From positions 1 through 20,272 of the forward strand of contig JAQTUY010000013.1 of assembly GCA_028707105.1 (NCBI GenBank): a stretch of DNA of 20,272 bases. Direction: 5' to 3'. The stretch comes from Candidatus Omnitrophota bacterium (lineage in GTDB: Bacteria > Omnitrophota > Koll11 > Gygaellales > JAQTUY01). The position numbers and the translations under genes were made by a program. The notes under the pieces are model-generated. The model had not been told where the DNA came from. It worked only from the letters and a program-made list of their open reading frames with translations, and did no database searches. Positions 8,139 to 15,443 of the stretch are shown piece after piece (the stretch's first letter is position 1; every line of letters begins with the position of its first letter).

Positions 8139-8171
8139 ACACCCGCGCAATTCCACATAAGCGCGGGGTGT
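8139..8171. repeat. Short copy of a GC-rich inverted-repeat element after pilB
   Basis: The arms are ACACCCGCGC (8139-8148) and GCGCGGGGTGT (8161-8171). They pair over 10 bp with one bulged G and enclose a 12-nt loop. The same arms, with the same 3-versus-4 asymmetry, bound the larger element at 10704-10802. In transcript direction it begins 7 nt after the pilB stop codon. A 5-bp hairpin (TGGCT, loop ACAA, AGCCA; 8126-8139) adjoins it. There is no T-run after the stem on the minus strand, so it does not look like a standard terminator. Confidence 0.8.
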
Positions 8172-8178
8172 TCAATAT

Positions 8179-9876
8179 CTACATTCCTTCGGCGACGCGC
8201 AAAACCTCCGAAGATGTGGTCATACCGTGTAAAACTTTATCTATACCATCCTCTTTTAAAGTGCGCATGCCGTTCTTGCGCGCCTCATCCCTGATCAAAT
8301 GCGCGGGCGTCTTTTTGACGATCTGTTCCTTGATATCGTCATTTAAAACCAGAAGTTCAAAAATACCTACCCGGCCCTTATAGCCCGTCTGGCGGCAATC
8401 AGCGCATCCTTCCGCTTTATAAAATGTAAGGCCGCTTTTAGACGCTAAAGACGGATCCAGGGTCTCCGCTTCTTCAGGCAAAGGTTTATAAGGCTTCTTG
8501 CATTTAGGGCACAGGCGCCTGACCAGGCGCTGGGCAAGTATCCCGCAGAAGGAAGACGCCACCAGAAACGGCTCTATCCCCATATCAATAAGCCTGGAGG
8601 CGGCCGAAGCGGCATCATTAGTGTGCAGCGTTGAGAAAACCAGGTGCCCGGTAAGAGCGGAATGTATAGCGATCTCCGCTGTCTCCTTATCGCGTATTTC
8701 TCCTATCATTATGATATCCGGGTCCTGCCTTACGATAGAACGAAGCCCCGAGGCAAAGGTGAGCCCTGCCTTGACATTCACCTGAGACTGGCGGACACGC
8801 GCGATGACATATTCTATCGGGTCTTCCAGGGTAATAATATTTTTCTTGACGTCATTAATAGTATTTAAGACGCCGTAAAGAGTCGTTGTTTTTCCGCTCC
8901 CCGTAGGCCCGGTAACCAGGATTATGCCATAGGGCTTTAAGATGATATTCTTAAAAATGGCCAGGGTATCATCCTGGAATCCGAGGCTGTCTAGTTGAAA
9001 TATGGCCTGGCTTTTATCCAAAATACGTATGGAAATATTCTCCCCGTATATGGTGGGAAAGGTGGAGACGCGCATATCCACATCCTTACCCAGCATCCTG
9101 GTCTCAATCCTGCCGTCCTGGGGAAGGCGCTTCTCCGCGATGTCCATATTAGCCATTATCTTGACCCTGGAGATGACCGCCAGCTCCAGGTCCTTGGGGA
9201 TCGGATTGATATCCTGTAAGATACCGTCTAATCTGAAACGCACATAAAATTCCTTTTCCTCCGGCTCAAGATGAATATCGCTGGCGCCTATTTTTATGGC
9301 ATCTTCAAACAGGGAATCAACCAGCTTGATCACCGGCGCTTTGGTCGCTTCTTTTTTTAGTAAAAGCGCTTCGTCATCCGCTTCAGCCTTGGCCTCTTTT
9401 TTACCGGGTCCTTCCGTTTTTGCGGCTTGCGGTTTGGCAAAGTCCTCTCTTTTGATCTGGTAATACCGGATGATAGCTTCCTTAATATCGGAAGGAGTGG
9501 CAAAAACCGGACGGATAGTCAGGCTGCTGACACGGCGCAGTTCATCCACTACCGCAACATCCAGAGGATCGGCCATCGCGATGGTCAAGGTATCAATAAC
9601 CCGGTATAGGGGTATTGCCTGATACCGCTGAGCAATGCCCACCGGGATGAACTCCAGTATCGGCGGCTTTATATCATAATTTTTAAGGTCGACAAACGGG
9701 ATATCCAATTGTTCGCTTAAAGCCAGGACCAGGTTCTCCTCAGAGATATAGCCCTTCCTGACCAAAACAGCCCCTACGCGCTCGCCGGTATTAGGCTGTT
9801 CCCGCAAAGCCTCTTTCAACTGGTCAGACGTGATAAAACCTTTCTCAACTAAATACTCGCCGATATATTTACGCAT
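8179..9876 (-). CDS. pilB: Type IV pilus/T2SS assembly ATPase (PilB/GspE) with N-terminal MshEN domain
   Basis: This 565-residue hexameric ATPase powers pilus or pseudopilus extension at the cytoplasmic face. Residues 1-64 carry MshEN-type motifs, best in RVGAVLVRKGYISEENLVLA (33-52), known in related ATPases to bind c-di-GMP. The ATPase core has Walker A GPTGSGKT (323-330), the Asp box around EDPIEY (351-356), Walker B DPDIIMIGEIRD (385-396) and the His box STLHTN (415-420). A zinc tetracysteine is present: C456/C459 (CPKC) and C491/C494 (CADC). These mark it as an assembly ATPase rather than a PilT retraction ATPase. A Lys/Ala/Glu-rich linker (about 145-180) separates the N-domain from the core. 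It lies 18 nt after the minor pilin gene. T2SS GspE is the alternative name; the PilMNO genes upstream favour PilB. Confidence 0.93.
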   Translation of the reverse strand: MRKYIGEYLVEKGFITSDQLKEALREQPNTGERVGAVLVRKGYISEENLVLALSEQLDIPFVDLKNYDIKPPILEFIPVGIAQRYQAIPLYRVIDTLTIAMADPLDVAVVDELRRVSSLTIRPVFATPSDIKEAIIRYYQIKREDFAKPQAAKTEGPGKKEAKAEADDEALLLKKEATKAPVIKLVDSLFEDAIKIGASDIHLEPEEKEFYVRFRLDGILQDINPIPKDLELAVISRVKIMANMDIAEKRLPQDGRIETRMLGKDVDMRVSTFPTIYGENISIRILDKSQAIFQLDSLGFQDDTLAIFKNIILKPYGIILVTGPTGSGKTTTLYGVLNTINDVKKNIITLEDPIEYVIARVRQSQVNVKAGLTFASGLRSIVRQDPDIIMIGEIRDKETAEIAIHSALTGHLVFSTLHTNDAASAASRLIDMGIEPFLVASSFCGILAQRLVRRLCPKCKKPYKPLPEEAETLDPSLASKSGLTFYKAEGCADCRQTGYKGRVGIFELLVLNDDIKEQIVKKTPAHLIRDEARKNGMRTLKEDGIDKVLHGMTTSSEVLRVAEGM

Positions 9877-9894
9877 CTTTCAGGCCCGCCTCCG

Positions 9895-10266
9895 CTATAA
9901 AGTGCTGTATTTTATCTGGATAACCCTTTTTACCTTGTTTACCTCGCCTATCCCGGTGATAGTCGAAGTCTGAAAATTATGCCTGGCCCAGAATTCCCCG
10001 TCGCCGAGCTTTGTCTTCGGGATATTGCCCAGGCCGCCGCCGTCATAATCTATGTCGGACTTTAGTTCTCCGATAGACTTGGCTATCCCCGCTTCAGCCA
10101 GGTATAATGATTTTAACCTGTCCAGTTCCAGGATACTGACCGTCATCCGCGAAAAAAGGAAACTGATCAGGTTCATCCCCAGGACCGCTAAAAAAACCAG
10201 GACTAAAATAACAGTGAACAGTATAGAACCCTTATTCCTACCACTCGCTGGGTTTCTGATCCGCAT
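9895..10266 (-). CDS. PilX/GspK-like minor (pseudo)pilin
   Basis: This membrane-inserted minor pilin is about 123 residues from the chosen start. Its N-terminus has RNKG followed by SILFTVILVLVFLAVLGMNL, a class III signal with KG at the predicted peptidase site and a long hydrophobic helix. Position +5 is Thr, not the Glu of major pilins, as in GspK-like tip subunits. After the helix comes LYLAEAGIAKSIGEL, matching the A.AG...A pattern of PilX/GspK N-termini. It is short compared with full GspK (around 300 residues) and lacks that large domain. The start at 10266 is preferred (GGGGAG before the ATG, 29-nt overlap with the pilin gene). An upstream in-frame ATG at 10296 would add ten unlikely residues. 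It probably caps or primes the pilus. Confidence 0.72.
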   Translation of the reverse strand: MRIRNPASGRNKGSILFTVILVLVFLAVLGMNLISFLFSRMTVSILELDRLKSLYLAEAGIAKSIGELKSDIDYDGGGLGNIPKTKLGDGEFWARHNFQTSTITGIGEVNKVKRVIQIKYSTL

Positions 10267-10681
10267 ACTCTCCCCACTTCGCGGGCAAGGGATCATCCAT
10301 GTTCACCCGCACCTCGGCAGTATCGCTAAAATACACCCATCCGCCCTCGTTCGTATACCCCTCATCAACGGTACGGTCGATATATGTGGTATTGCCGGAT
10401 TTAGAACTCATCATCTCGGCGGGTATCTTAGCCAGGTAGGGCTTCTTTATCCCCGCGTCGTAATAATAGCTGGTCAAAAAATCGCCCAGCGAATCAGGGT
10501 ACTTTCCTTCTTTGGCCCTGAAAAGAGTGATCCTGGTCCTGATGGAATCAAGGTTAGTCTTGGTAGCCGTGACCTTGGCCTCGCTGTCAAAGCCGATAAA
10601 GTTAGGGATTATGGTCGCCGCCAGGATCGCGATTATAGTTATTACCACAAGAAGCTCGATCAGGGTAAAAGCCTTTCTCAT
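10238..10681 (-). CDS. Major type IV pilin / GspG-like pseudopilin
   Basis: This 147-residue prepilin would be the main subunit of the fibre. It has the class III signal MRKA followed by FTLIELLVVITIIAILAATI, with the conserved Glu5 of the mature helix. The -1 residue is Ala instead of the usual Gly. The globular part follows GspG logic: TKTNLDSIRTRITLFRAKEG, KYPDSLGDF, PYLAKIPAEM and GGWVYFSDTAEVRVNM. There is no C-terminal Cys pair, so no classical disulfide loop. The ribosome site is strong: AAGGAGG, 6 nt, ATG. It sits behind a 127-nt structured intergenic region, the largest gap inside the operon, which may set its expression apart from the assembly genes. PilA or GspG are both possible names, so no symbol is given. 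Confidence 0.9.
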   Translation of the reverse strand: MRKAFTLIELLVVITIIAILAATIIPNFIGFDSEAKVTATKTNLDSIRTRITLFRAKEGKYPDSLGDFLTSYYYDAGIKKPYLAKIPAEMMSSKSGNTTYIDRTVDEGYTNEGGWVYFSDTAEVRVNMDDPLPAKWGEYADQKPSEW

Positions 10682-10687
10682 TTAGAA

Positions 10688-10704
10688 CCTCCTTGACTGC
10701 AAGG
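10688..10704 (-). promoter_or_regulatory. pilin gene ribosome site partly inside a small hairpin
   Basis: On the minus strand CCTTG (704-700), loop CAGT and CAAGG (695-691) form a 5-bp hairpin. Its 3' arm overlaps the Shine-Dalgarno AAGGAGG (694-688). Folding would hide about half of the site. The upper arm also touches the closing base of the cloverleaf element, so the two structures compete for one base. The pairing is read directly; a regulatory effect is inference. Confidence 0.45.
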
Positions 10705-10802
10705 ACACCCGCGCAATTTTCGCCCCGAGGCGAACCACTCCGCCACAAGGCGGACACTAGCCCAATTCCGATTTGGGCTAGGTGCGATTAGCGCGGGGTG
10801 TC
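10704..10802. repeat. Cloverleaf-forming inverted-repeat element between pilC and the pilin gene
   Basis: An outer stem joins 10704-10714 (GACACCCGCGC) with 10791-10802 (GCGCGGGGTGTC), 11 bp with one bulged G. It encloses three perfect hairpins. These are TTCGCC/GGCGAA with loop CCGA (719-734), TCCGCC/GGCGGA with loop ACAA (739-754), and CTAGCCCAA/TTGGGCTAG with a 7-nt loop (757-781). The outer arms and the adjoining AATT are repeated in the short copy at 8139-8171. In transcript direction it begins 6 nt after the pilC stop. It is not a tRNA: there is no T-arm, anticodon arm or CCA context. It could be a REP/MITE-like repeat family acting as an mRNA stabiliser or processing site. Confidence 0.85.
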
Positions 10803-10808
10803 TAATTT

Positions 10809-12026
10809 TTAATGCTTGAAAACTTTTATCAAATTAAATATCGGCAGCAATACCGAAAGAGCGATAAAGGCAACCATTGAACCCATGATCAATAACAGCA
10901 TGGGTTCAAGCACGGCTGTCATATTCCTTATGGCGTACTCTATCTCCCGGTCATAAAACTCCGCCACGTCAAAAAGCATCTGCTCTAATTTTCCGGTCTT
11001 CTCGCCTATCGATATCATCTGGATGACCATCACAGGGAATATCCCGCTGGCCTTGAACGGCTCAGACAAGGATTCGCCTTTGATGATGCTGTCGCGCACA
11101 TTACGAATGATCTTCTTTATCACCAGATTAGCCACAGTCTTCTCGGTCACGGTCAAAGCCTCGACCATCGCCACGCCCGAACGGACCAGCCCGCCCAGGG
11201 TCCGGGCGAACTGGGCGATCACGACCTTAAGATACAGCGGGCCGATAAGAGGAAGCTTGACGATCATGCTGTCAATTTTATATTTTCCTTCCTCTTTTCT
11301 CATAAAGTTCCGCAGCCAAAAAACAAACCCTATCATTGCCGCCAGGAGCAGATACCAGGTCTTCCTGAAGGCCAGGCTTGCCCCCAGCAGCAGGTTGGTA
11401 GAAAAGGGGAGCTTGGCTTCGTAAGTCTCAAAGATCGTCACAAACTTGGGGATAATGCTTATCATGATGAAACTAACCACGATCACGGCCACCACGACCA
11501 GGATTATGGGATAGCTGACCGCCGACTTGATCCGGCTGTTTATCTCCAGGTCCTGCGTGCCCAGCTGGACTAACCGGTCCAGGACCTCCTCAAGTATACC
11601 GCCGGTCTCCCCCACCTTGATCATGCTGACAAAGAACTCTGAAAACACATCCGGGTGTTTGGCCAGGCTGTCGGAAAGGCTCACTCCCCCCTGGATATCC
11701 TTATTGATCTGCTCCAGGACATCCCGCATTATCTTATTTTTAGTCTGCTCCCTTATGCTCATCACTGCCGAAGTCAGTGAAATGCCCGATTTAAGCAGTG
11801 TGGCAAGCTGCCGCGTAAAGAGCAGGATATCCTGCGGACGGACCTTTTGGATAAAGTTTAACAGCCCCTCCACCTGGACCTTAGCCTGAGTCTGTTTTTC
11901 AATAGCGACGACCGCGTTGCCGGCCTGCTTCAATTTATTCAGGACAAAGGCCTCATCTTCAGCCTCAACAGCGCCTGTCAACAGCGTTCCTCTTTTATCC
12001 CTCGCCCGGTATAAGAATGTCGCCAT
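10809..12026 (-). CDS. pilC: Inner-membrane platform protein PilC/GspF
   Basis: This 405-residue polytopic protein forms the inner-membrane platform on which the ATPase acts, a normal length for the family. The N-terminus (FLYRARDKRGTLLTGAVEAE) is typical of GspF/PilC. Two T2SSF domains follow. The first is at about 70-195, with LLFTRQLATLLKSGISL and VGETGGILEEVLDRL. The second is at about 270-395, with FARTLGGLVRSGVAM and ISIGEKTGKLEQML. Each is followed by hydrophobic helices, and the last is LEPMLLLIMGSMVAFIALSV. The gene begins one base after the secretin stop with no clear ribosome site, so it is probably translated by coupling. Confidence 0.93.
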   Translation of the reverse strand: MATFLYRARDKRGTLLTGAVEAEDEAFVLNKLKQAGNAVVAIEKQTQAKVQVEGLLNFIQKVRPQDILLFTRQLATLLKSGISLTSAVMSIREQTKNKIMRDVLEQINKDIQGGVSLSDSLAKHPDVFSEFFVSMIKVGETGGILEEVLDRLVQLGTQDLEINSRIKSAVSYPIILVVVAVIVVSFIMISIIPKFVTIFETYEAKLPFSTNLLLGASLAFRKTWYLLLAAMIGFVFWLRNFMRKEEGKYKIDSMIVKLPLIGPLYLKVVIAQFARTLGGLVRSGVAMVEALTVTEKTVANLVIKKIIRNVRDSIIKGESLSEPFKASGIFPVMVIQMISIGEKTGKLEQMLFDVAEFYDREIEYAIRNMTAVLEPMLLLIMGSMVAFIALSVLLPIFNLIKVFKH

Positions 12027-12027
12027 T

Positions 12028-13893
12028 TTATTTCATCGGCTGCGCGGAACTGCTTTTAGGTTTTTCCTGCGCTGGGGCTTGAGCCGGCGTGGCCGCGGCC
12101 TTATCCCGAACATCCGCCTTACCGGCGGATAAAGATTGCGCTGCTTTCTGCGCGCGCTCCTCTTTCTTCTGAATAGCCCTCAAGAGGTATTTCGATCTGG
12201 GGGCATACCTGCTTTCAGGATAGTCTTCCAGTAGCTGATTAAAACACTCTTTAGCTCCGGCGAGGTCGCGGAAATAGCTATAGTAAATAGTCCCGGCCCT
12301 GAAAAGAGATTCCGGGGTCTTCTCGTTACCCGGGAACTGAGAGGCTATCTGACGGTATAGATCCAGGGCATTGGCCATCCTGGTCTTAGCATCCTTCCGC
12401 CGGCTCTCGATCCCTTCATTAGCTTCCAGGTTGCGCGCCTGCTCAAACAAGTAATTCACCAGCGCCCTTTCTCCGGTCCCAACGACGTTGACGTAAACCT
12501 CTTCCCTGTCTATGGAGCGTATCTTCTTCTTTTCGCTCGCCGTGCTTATAATATGCGGCGTAATAAAAACCGCCAGCTCCGTCTGATTCAAATCCACGCT
12601 CTTATTTCCGAAAAGAAGCCCGACCATCGGTATATAACCTAATACCGGGACGCGGCTGCGGGTATGCTTATTCTCATTTTTGATAAGCCCCCCGATGACC
12701 AGCGTCTCGCCGTCTTTAACCCTGACTACGGTATCAGCCTCCCTGGTGCTGATATAAGGCCCGGCATCAAGTGTCAGGCTTTTTACAGATGAGACCTCCG
12801 GATGAACGACCATTGTAATATATCCGTCCGAACTTATCTGAGGCGTAACGCGCAGAGTAGTCCCTACATCGATAAACTTGGTAGTCTCGGTAGTCCCGGT
12901 AGTGGTCTGGGTCTTTTCTTTATACGGGACTTTCTCGCCGATGACGATCCTGGCCTCCTTGCCGTTGATAGTGGCAATAGATGGAGAAGCCAGGATATTC
13001 GCTTTTTGGTCCTGCACTAAAGCGTCTATCTGCGCGGTAACGTTCCAATTTTTAAGGACAAAACTATTCAGTTTAAACTGCCCGCCGTCCAGGGTACTGG
13101 AAGGCCCGGAAAGGTCCAGCGTCCCTCCGACCTCATCCGGCCCCCTATACGCGGAGCCATTGCTGTTAAACAGGCCGGTCGGGGCGGTGTAAGTAGCGGT
13201 GTAAGTAGCTCCTATATTCTGCAGGTCCTTGGAATCAATATCCACGATCTTGGCTTCGATAAGCACCTGCAGAGGCGCGGCATCTATTTCCTCAAGAAGC
13301 GCTTTTATCTTATCCAGCACAGGCGGGTAATCCCTGATCACGATACTGTTGTTGACGTCATTGACCCGGATATCCCCGCGGGGAGAAAGCGACTTGGTAA
13401 GTAAAGCGCTGGCATCATCAGCCGTCAGGTACTTAAGCATCAAAGAAGTCGTGATCAATCCCACGTCTTCGGTGCCTGCCGCCGGATAGATATAAATAAG
13501 ATTGCCCTTGCGGTGATAAGCATACCCGCTTACGGTCAGGATCGCCTCAAGCGCCTCATTAACGGTAACGTTATTCAGGGTAAGCGTAATAGAGCCTTTT
13601 ATATCCTTGGTCGATACGAGGTTAAGATTATAGGTGTAAGCCAGGGACTTGAGCACCGAGTTTAAGTCGGCATCCTTATAATCCAGACTTAAGCGCTTAT
13701 CCTCGCCGGTATTCAGCACCTGCTCAAAACCCCCGGGCTGTTCCTGCGCCAGCGCCGCCTCATCCGCCTGCCCGGTTTCCTCATCAGAAAGCTCAAACGC
13801 CGGACAAACGGCGCAAAAGAATAAACCGGCGCTTAAAAACACGGCCCAGCCCCATATGGAATACAGGCCTGAGAATCTCTTTGTTTTTATCAT
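12028..13893 (-). CDS. pilQ: Outer-membrane secretin (PilQ/GspD-like) with C-terminal TPR extension
   Basis: This 621-residue protein would form the outer-membrane pore for the fibre. An N-terminal signal sequence (about 1-32) precedes an STN/N0 domain (67-137, LSLDYKDADLNSVLKSLAY) and an N1-type domain (about 147-205). The secretin core spans about 208-450. It includes VLIEAKIVDI, ILASPSIATINGKEA, DVGTTLRVTPQI and the signature VPVLGYIPMVGLLFG (415-429). It lacks the peptidoglycan-binding AMIN domains common in PilQ. After the core, about 485-590 is helical and TPR/YbgF-like (NALDLYRQIASQFPG; AGAKECFNQLLEDYPESRYA), followed by an Ala/Lys/Pro-rich tail. TPR pilotins such as PilF usually assist PilQ as separate proteins, so this may be a built-in pilotin. 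AAGGAG lies 9 nt before the ATG. Confidence 0.92.
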   Translation of the reverse strand: MIKTKRFSGLYSIWGWAVFLSAGLFFCAVCPAFELSDEETGQADEAALAQEQPGGFEQVLNTGEDKRLSLDYKDADLNSVLKSLAYTYNLNLVSTKDIKGSITLTLNNVTVNEALEAILTVSGYAYHRKGNLIYIYPAAGTEDVGLITTSLMLKYLTADDASALLTKSLSPRGDIRVNDVNNSIVIRDYPPVLDKIKALLEEIDAAPLQVLIEAKIVDIDSKDLQNIGATYTATYTAPTGLFNSNGSAYRGPDEVGGTLDLSGPSSTLDGGQFKLNSFVLKNWNVTAQIDALVQDQKANILASPSIATINGKEARIVIGEKVPYKEKTQTTTGTTETTKFIDVGTTLRVTPQISSDGYITMVVHPEVSSVKSLTLDAGPYISTREADTVVRVKDGETLVIGGLIKNENKHTRSRVPVLGYIPMVGLLFGNKSVDLNQTELAVFITPHIISTASEKKKIRSIDREEVYVNVVGTGERALVNYLFEQARNLEANEGIESRRKDAKTRMANALDLYRQIASQFPGNEKTPESLFRAGTIYYSYFRDLAGAKECFNQLLEDYPESRYAPRSKYLLRAIQKKEERAQKAAQSLSAGKADVRDKAAATPAQAPAQEKPKSSSAQPMK

Positions 13894-13914
13894 CCTTAAG
13901 TCTCCTTATGCGGA

Positions 13915-14829
13915 TTATCTTTGCAACATCAATACTTCGGTCGCGTGACCGTTATCGATCACGACCAGATTATTTAAGATCTGTTTTATGTATCTTTTTT
14001 TATCCAGGTAATCCCTGATCCGGTAAACCTTGCCGTTGATTATAGCCGTTGAATTTTCTCCCGAGTAAGTTATGCCCGACAAAACGTACTTGGATTTCTT
14101 GATATAACCAAAAATATTCTCCTGCGGCGCGAAAGGATTACGCTCCACGTCAATTTCCTTAGCGGGCTGAAGAGGCGCCGGTTCCTGGGTAAGCGTGCCG
14201 GGCATCGGCGGAGAAGGCGAAAGTATCGTAGATAAAACCATGGTGGTCGTTATCCCGCTTTCGAAAAATGCCTCTTTAGGCTCCTCCAACACCAGATCGG
14301 TCGTGCTTAAGAATTGGGACAAGCTTTCCAGCCGGGCGAGGTAATTCGTCAGGCTGTAATAAGTAGTATTGAATTGCATCTCGATATCCAGCCGGGAATA
14401 CTGCTGGTCGGCCTTAGTGCCCTTGGGCTTAACGGATATCAGGTCCACTTCATAATCCTGCGCCTCCTTGACCAGGATACCGAGAAGTTGAGGGATACGG
14501 GAATACACGGGAAGCTGCTTCTCCAGAGCCCCCAGCCTGTCCCTTAGCCTCCGGTTATCCCTTAAAGCCTGGTCCAGCAGGATCTTTTCTTTTGCCAGGT
14601 CCGGCATCTGGGCCTTGAGTTTGTCTACCTGGCTGTTCAGCCTGGCCGCTTCTGCCCGCAGGCGGCGCATATTGATGAACTGAGGCTTGGCCAGCTTATT
14701 GACATAAAAATTGAAGAACAGCGCGAAGATCAAAAGCACCAGGATAGTCTTTTGCCTCTTATCCAGCGAGCTGACGCGCTTCTTTATCTTATCCACCAAT
14801 TGATTCAGGCTTTTAGATTGTATATCCAT
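13915..14829 (-). CDS. PilO-PilP fusion, inner-membrane alignment protein
   Basis: This 304-residue protein appears to join two alignment subunits that are usually separate. The PilO part has a short cytoplasmic stretch, one transmembrane helix (about 27-46, KTILVLLIFALFFNFYVNKL) and a coiled coil (52-108). A ferredoxin-like PilO domain follows (about 108-205, with SRIPQLLGILVKEAQDYEVD and YYSLTNYLARLESLSQFL). A Pro-rich linker leads to RNPFAPQ (230-236) and a PilP/GspC-like beta domain (246-303: YVLSGITYSGENSTAIINGK, VYRIRDYL, NNLVVIDNG). PilP normally links PilNO to the secretin N-domains, so the fusion puts both functions in one chain. No separate pilP lies between pilN and pilQ, which supports the reading. 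It follows pilN by 20 nt. Confidence 0.85.
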   Translation of the reverse strand: MDIQSKSLNQLVDKIKKRVSSLDKRQKTILVLLIFALFFNFYVNKLAKPQFINMRRLRAEAARLNSQVDKLKAQMPDLAKEKILLDQALRDNRRLRDRLGALEKQLPVYSRIPQLLGILVKEAQDYEVDLISVKPKGTKADQQYSRLDIEMQFNTTYYSLTNYLARLESLSQFLSTTDLVLEEPKEAFFESGITTTMVLSTILSPSPPMPGTLTQEPAPLQPAKEIDVERNPFAPQENIFGYIKKSKYVLSGITYSGENSTAIINGKVYRIRDYLDKKRYIKQILNNLVVIDNGHATEVLMLQR

Positions 14830-14849
14830 AAGCTTACAACGCGCCCTTA

Positions 14850-15443
14850 TTAATGGTTTAAATGCGTGGTTACCTCAAAATTGATCAGCGCCCCCGCGCC
14901 CTTCTTTTCCTTCTTCTGGGTAAAATTAAAACTGGTGTCCTTAAAAAATCCCGAAGCGTCCAGGCCGGCCATAAAACCGCTGACCTTGGCGTTATCCAGC
15001 GTCGTGCCGTCCAGCGTTATCGCGTCTTTTCCCAGATAAACCTTGCTTATCCACAGGTCCGCGGGAGTAAGCTTGCTCAGGCGCAAAAGGACCTGCGACC
15101 ACTGAATAGCCTCTCCCTTAGCCTCTTCCAGGAACGTAAGCCTCTTCTGGATATTCTTATTCTCATCATCGACCAGTTCCTTCTCTTTTCTTAATGCCTT
15201 CTGTTTCTCTTTTACCGAAGCAAGCTCGACTTCCAGCTTCTTTATATTCTTCTTTTGCAGGGTGATCCTCAAGCTGTATCTCACAGAGCTAAAGAGCTGG
15301 AACACGTAGATAAAGACTAATACAAATACGACAAGGCCCGCCAAAGAATGGATCCGGGACCTCATAAAGTATCTTTTGATCACTCCCCGAAATGAGAGGA
15401 TCCTTGCTTCCGCCGGTATAAGATTTATGCGTTTATTCTTCAT
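14850..15443 (-). CDS. pilN: Type IV pilus alignment protein PilN
   Basis: This 197-residue bitopic protein has a cytoplasmic N-terminus with the NLIP motif (KRINLIPAEA; compare INLLP), the segment PilM grips in known systems. A transmembrane helix lies at about 33-52 (SLAGLVVFVLVFIYVFQLFS), a Lys/Glu-rich coiled coil runs from about 55 to 110, and a PilN-type periplasmic domain follows (WSQVLLRLSKLTPADLWISK). It overlaps the pilM stop by 4 nt (ATGA type), so the two are translationally coupled. It should pair with the PilO part of the next gene product. A GspL-like C-terminal half is a possible alternative, but the order and length fit PilN. Confidence 0.9.
   Translation of the reverse strand: MKNKRINLIPAEARILSFRGVIKRYFMRSRIHSLAGLVVFVLVFIYVFQLFSSVRYSLRITLQKKNIKKLEVELASVKEKQKALRKEKELVDDENKNIQKRLTFLEEAKGEAIQWSQVLLRLSKLTPADLWISKVYLGKDAITLDGTTLDNAKVSGFMAGLDASGFFKDTSFNFTQKKEKKGAGALINFEVTTHLNH

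Noticed and set aside
10267..10296. Upstream ATG at 10296 as the start of the minor pilin
   Set aside because: It adds MIPCPRSGES ahead of the prepilin signal and deepens the overlap with the pilin gene, while the ATG at 10266 has GGGGAG just upstream.
10704..10802. The cloverleaf as a tRNA gene or rho-independent terminator
   Set aside because: It has no T-arm, anticodon or acceptor features of tRNA, and no U-tract follows any stem on the transcribed strand.
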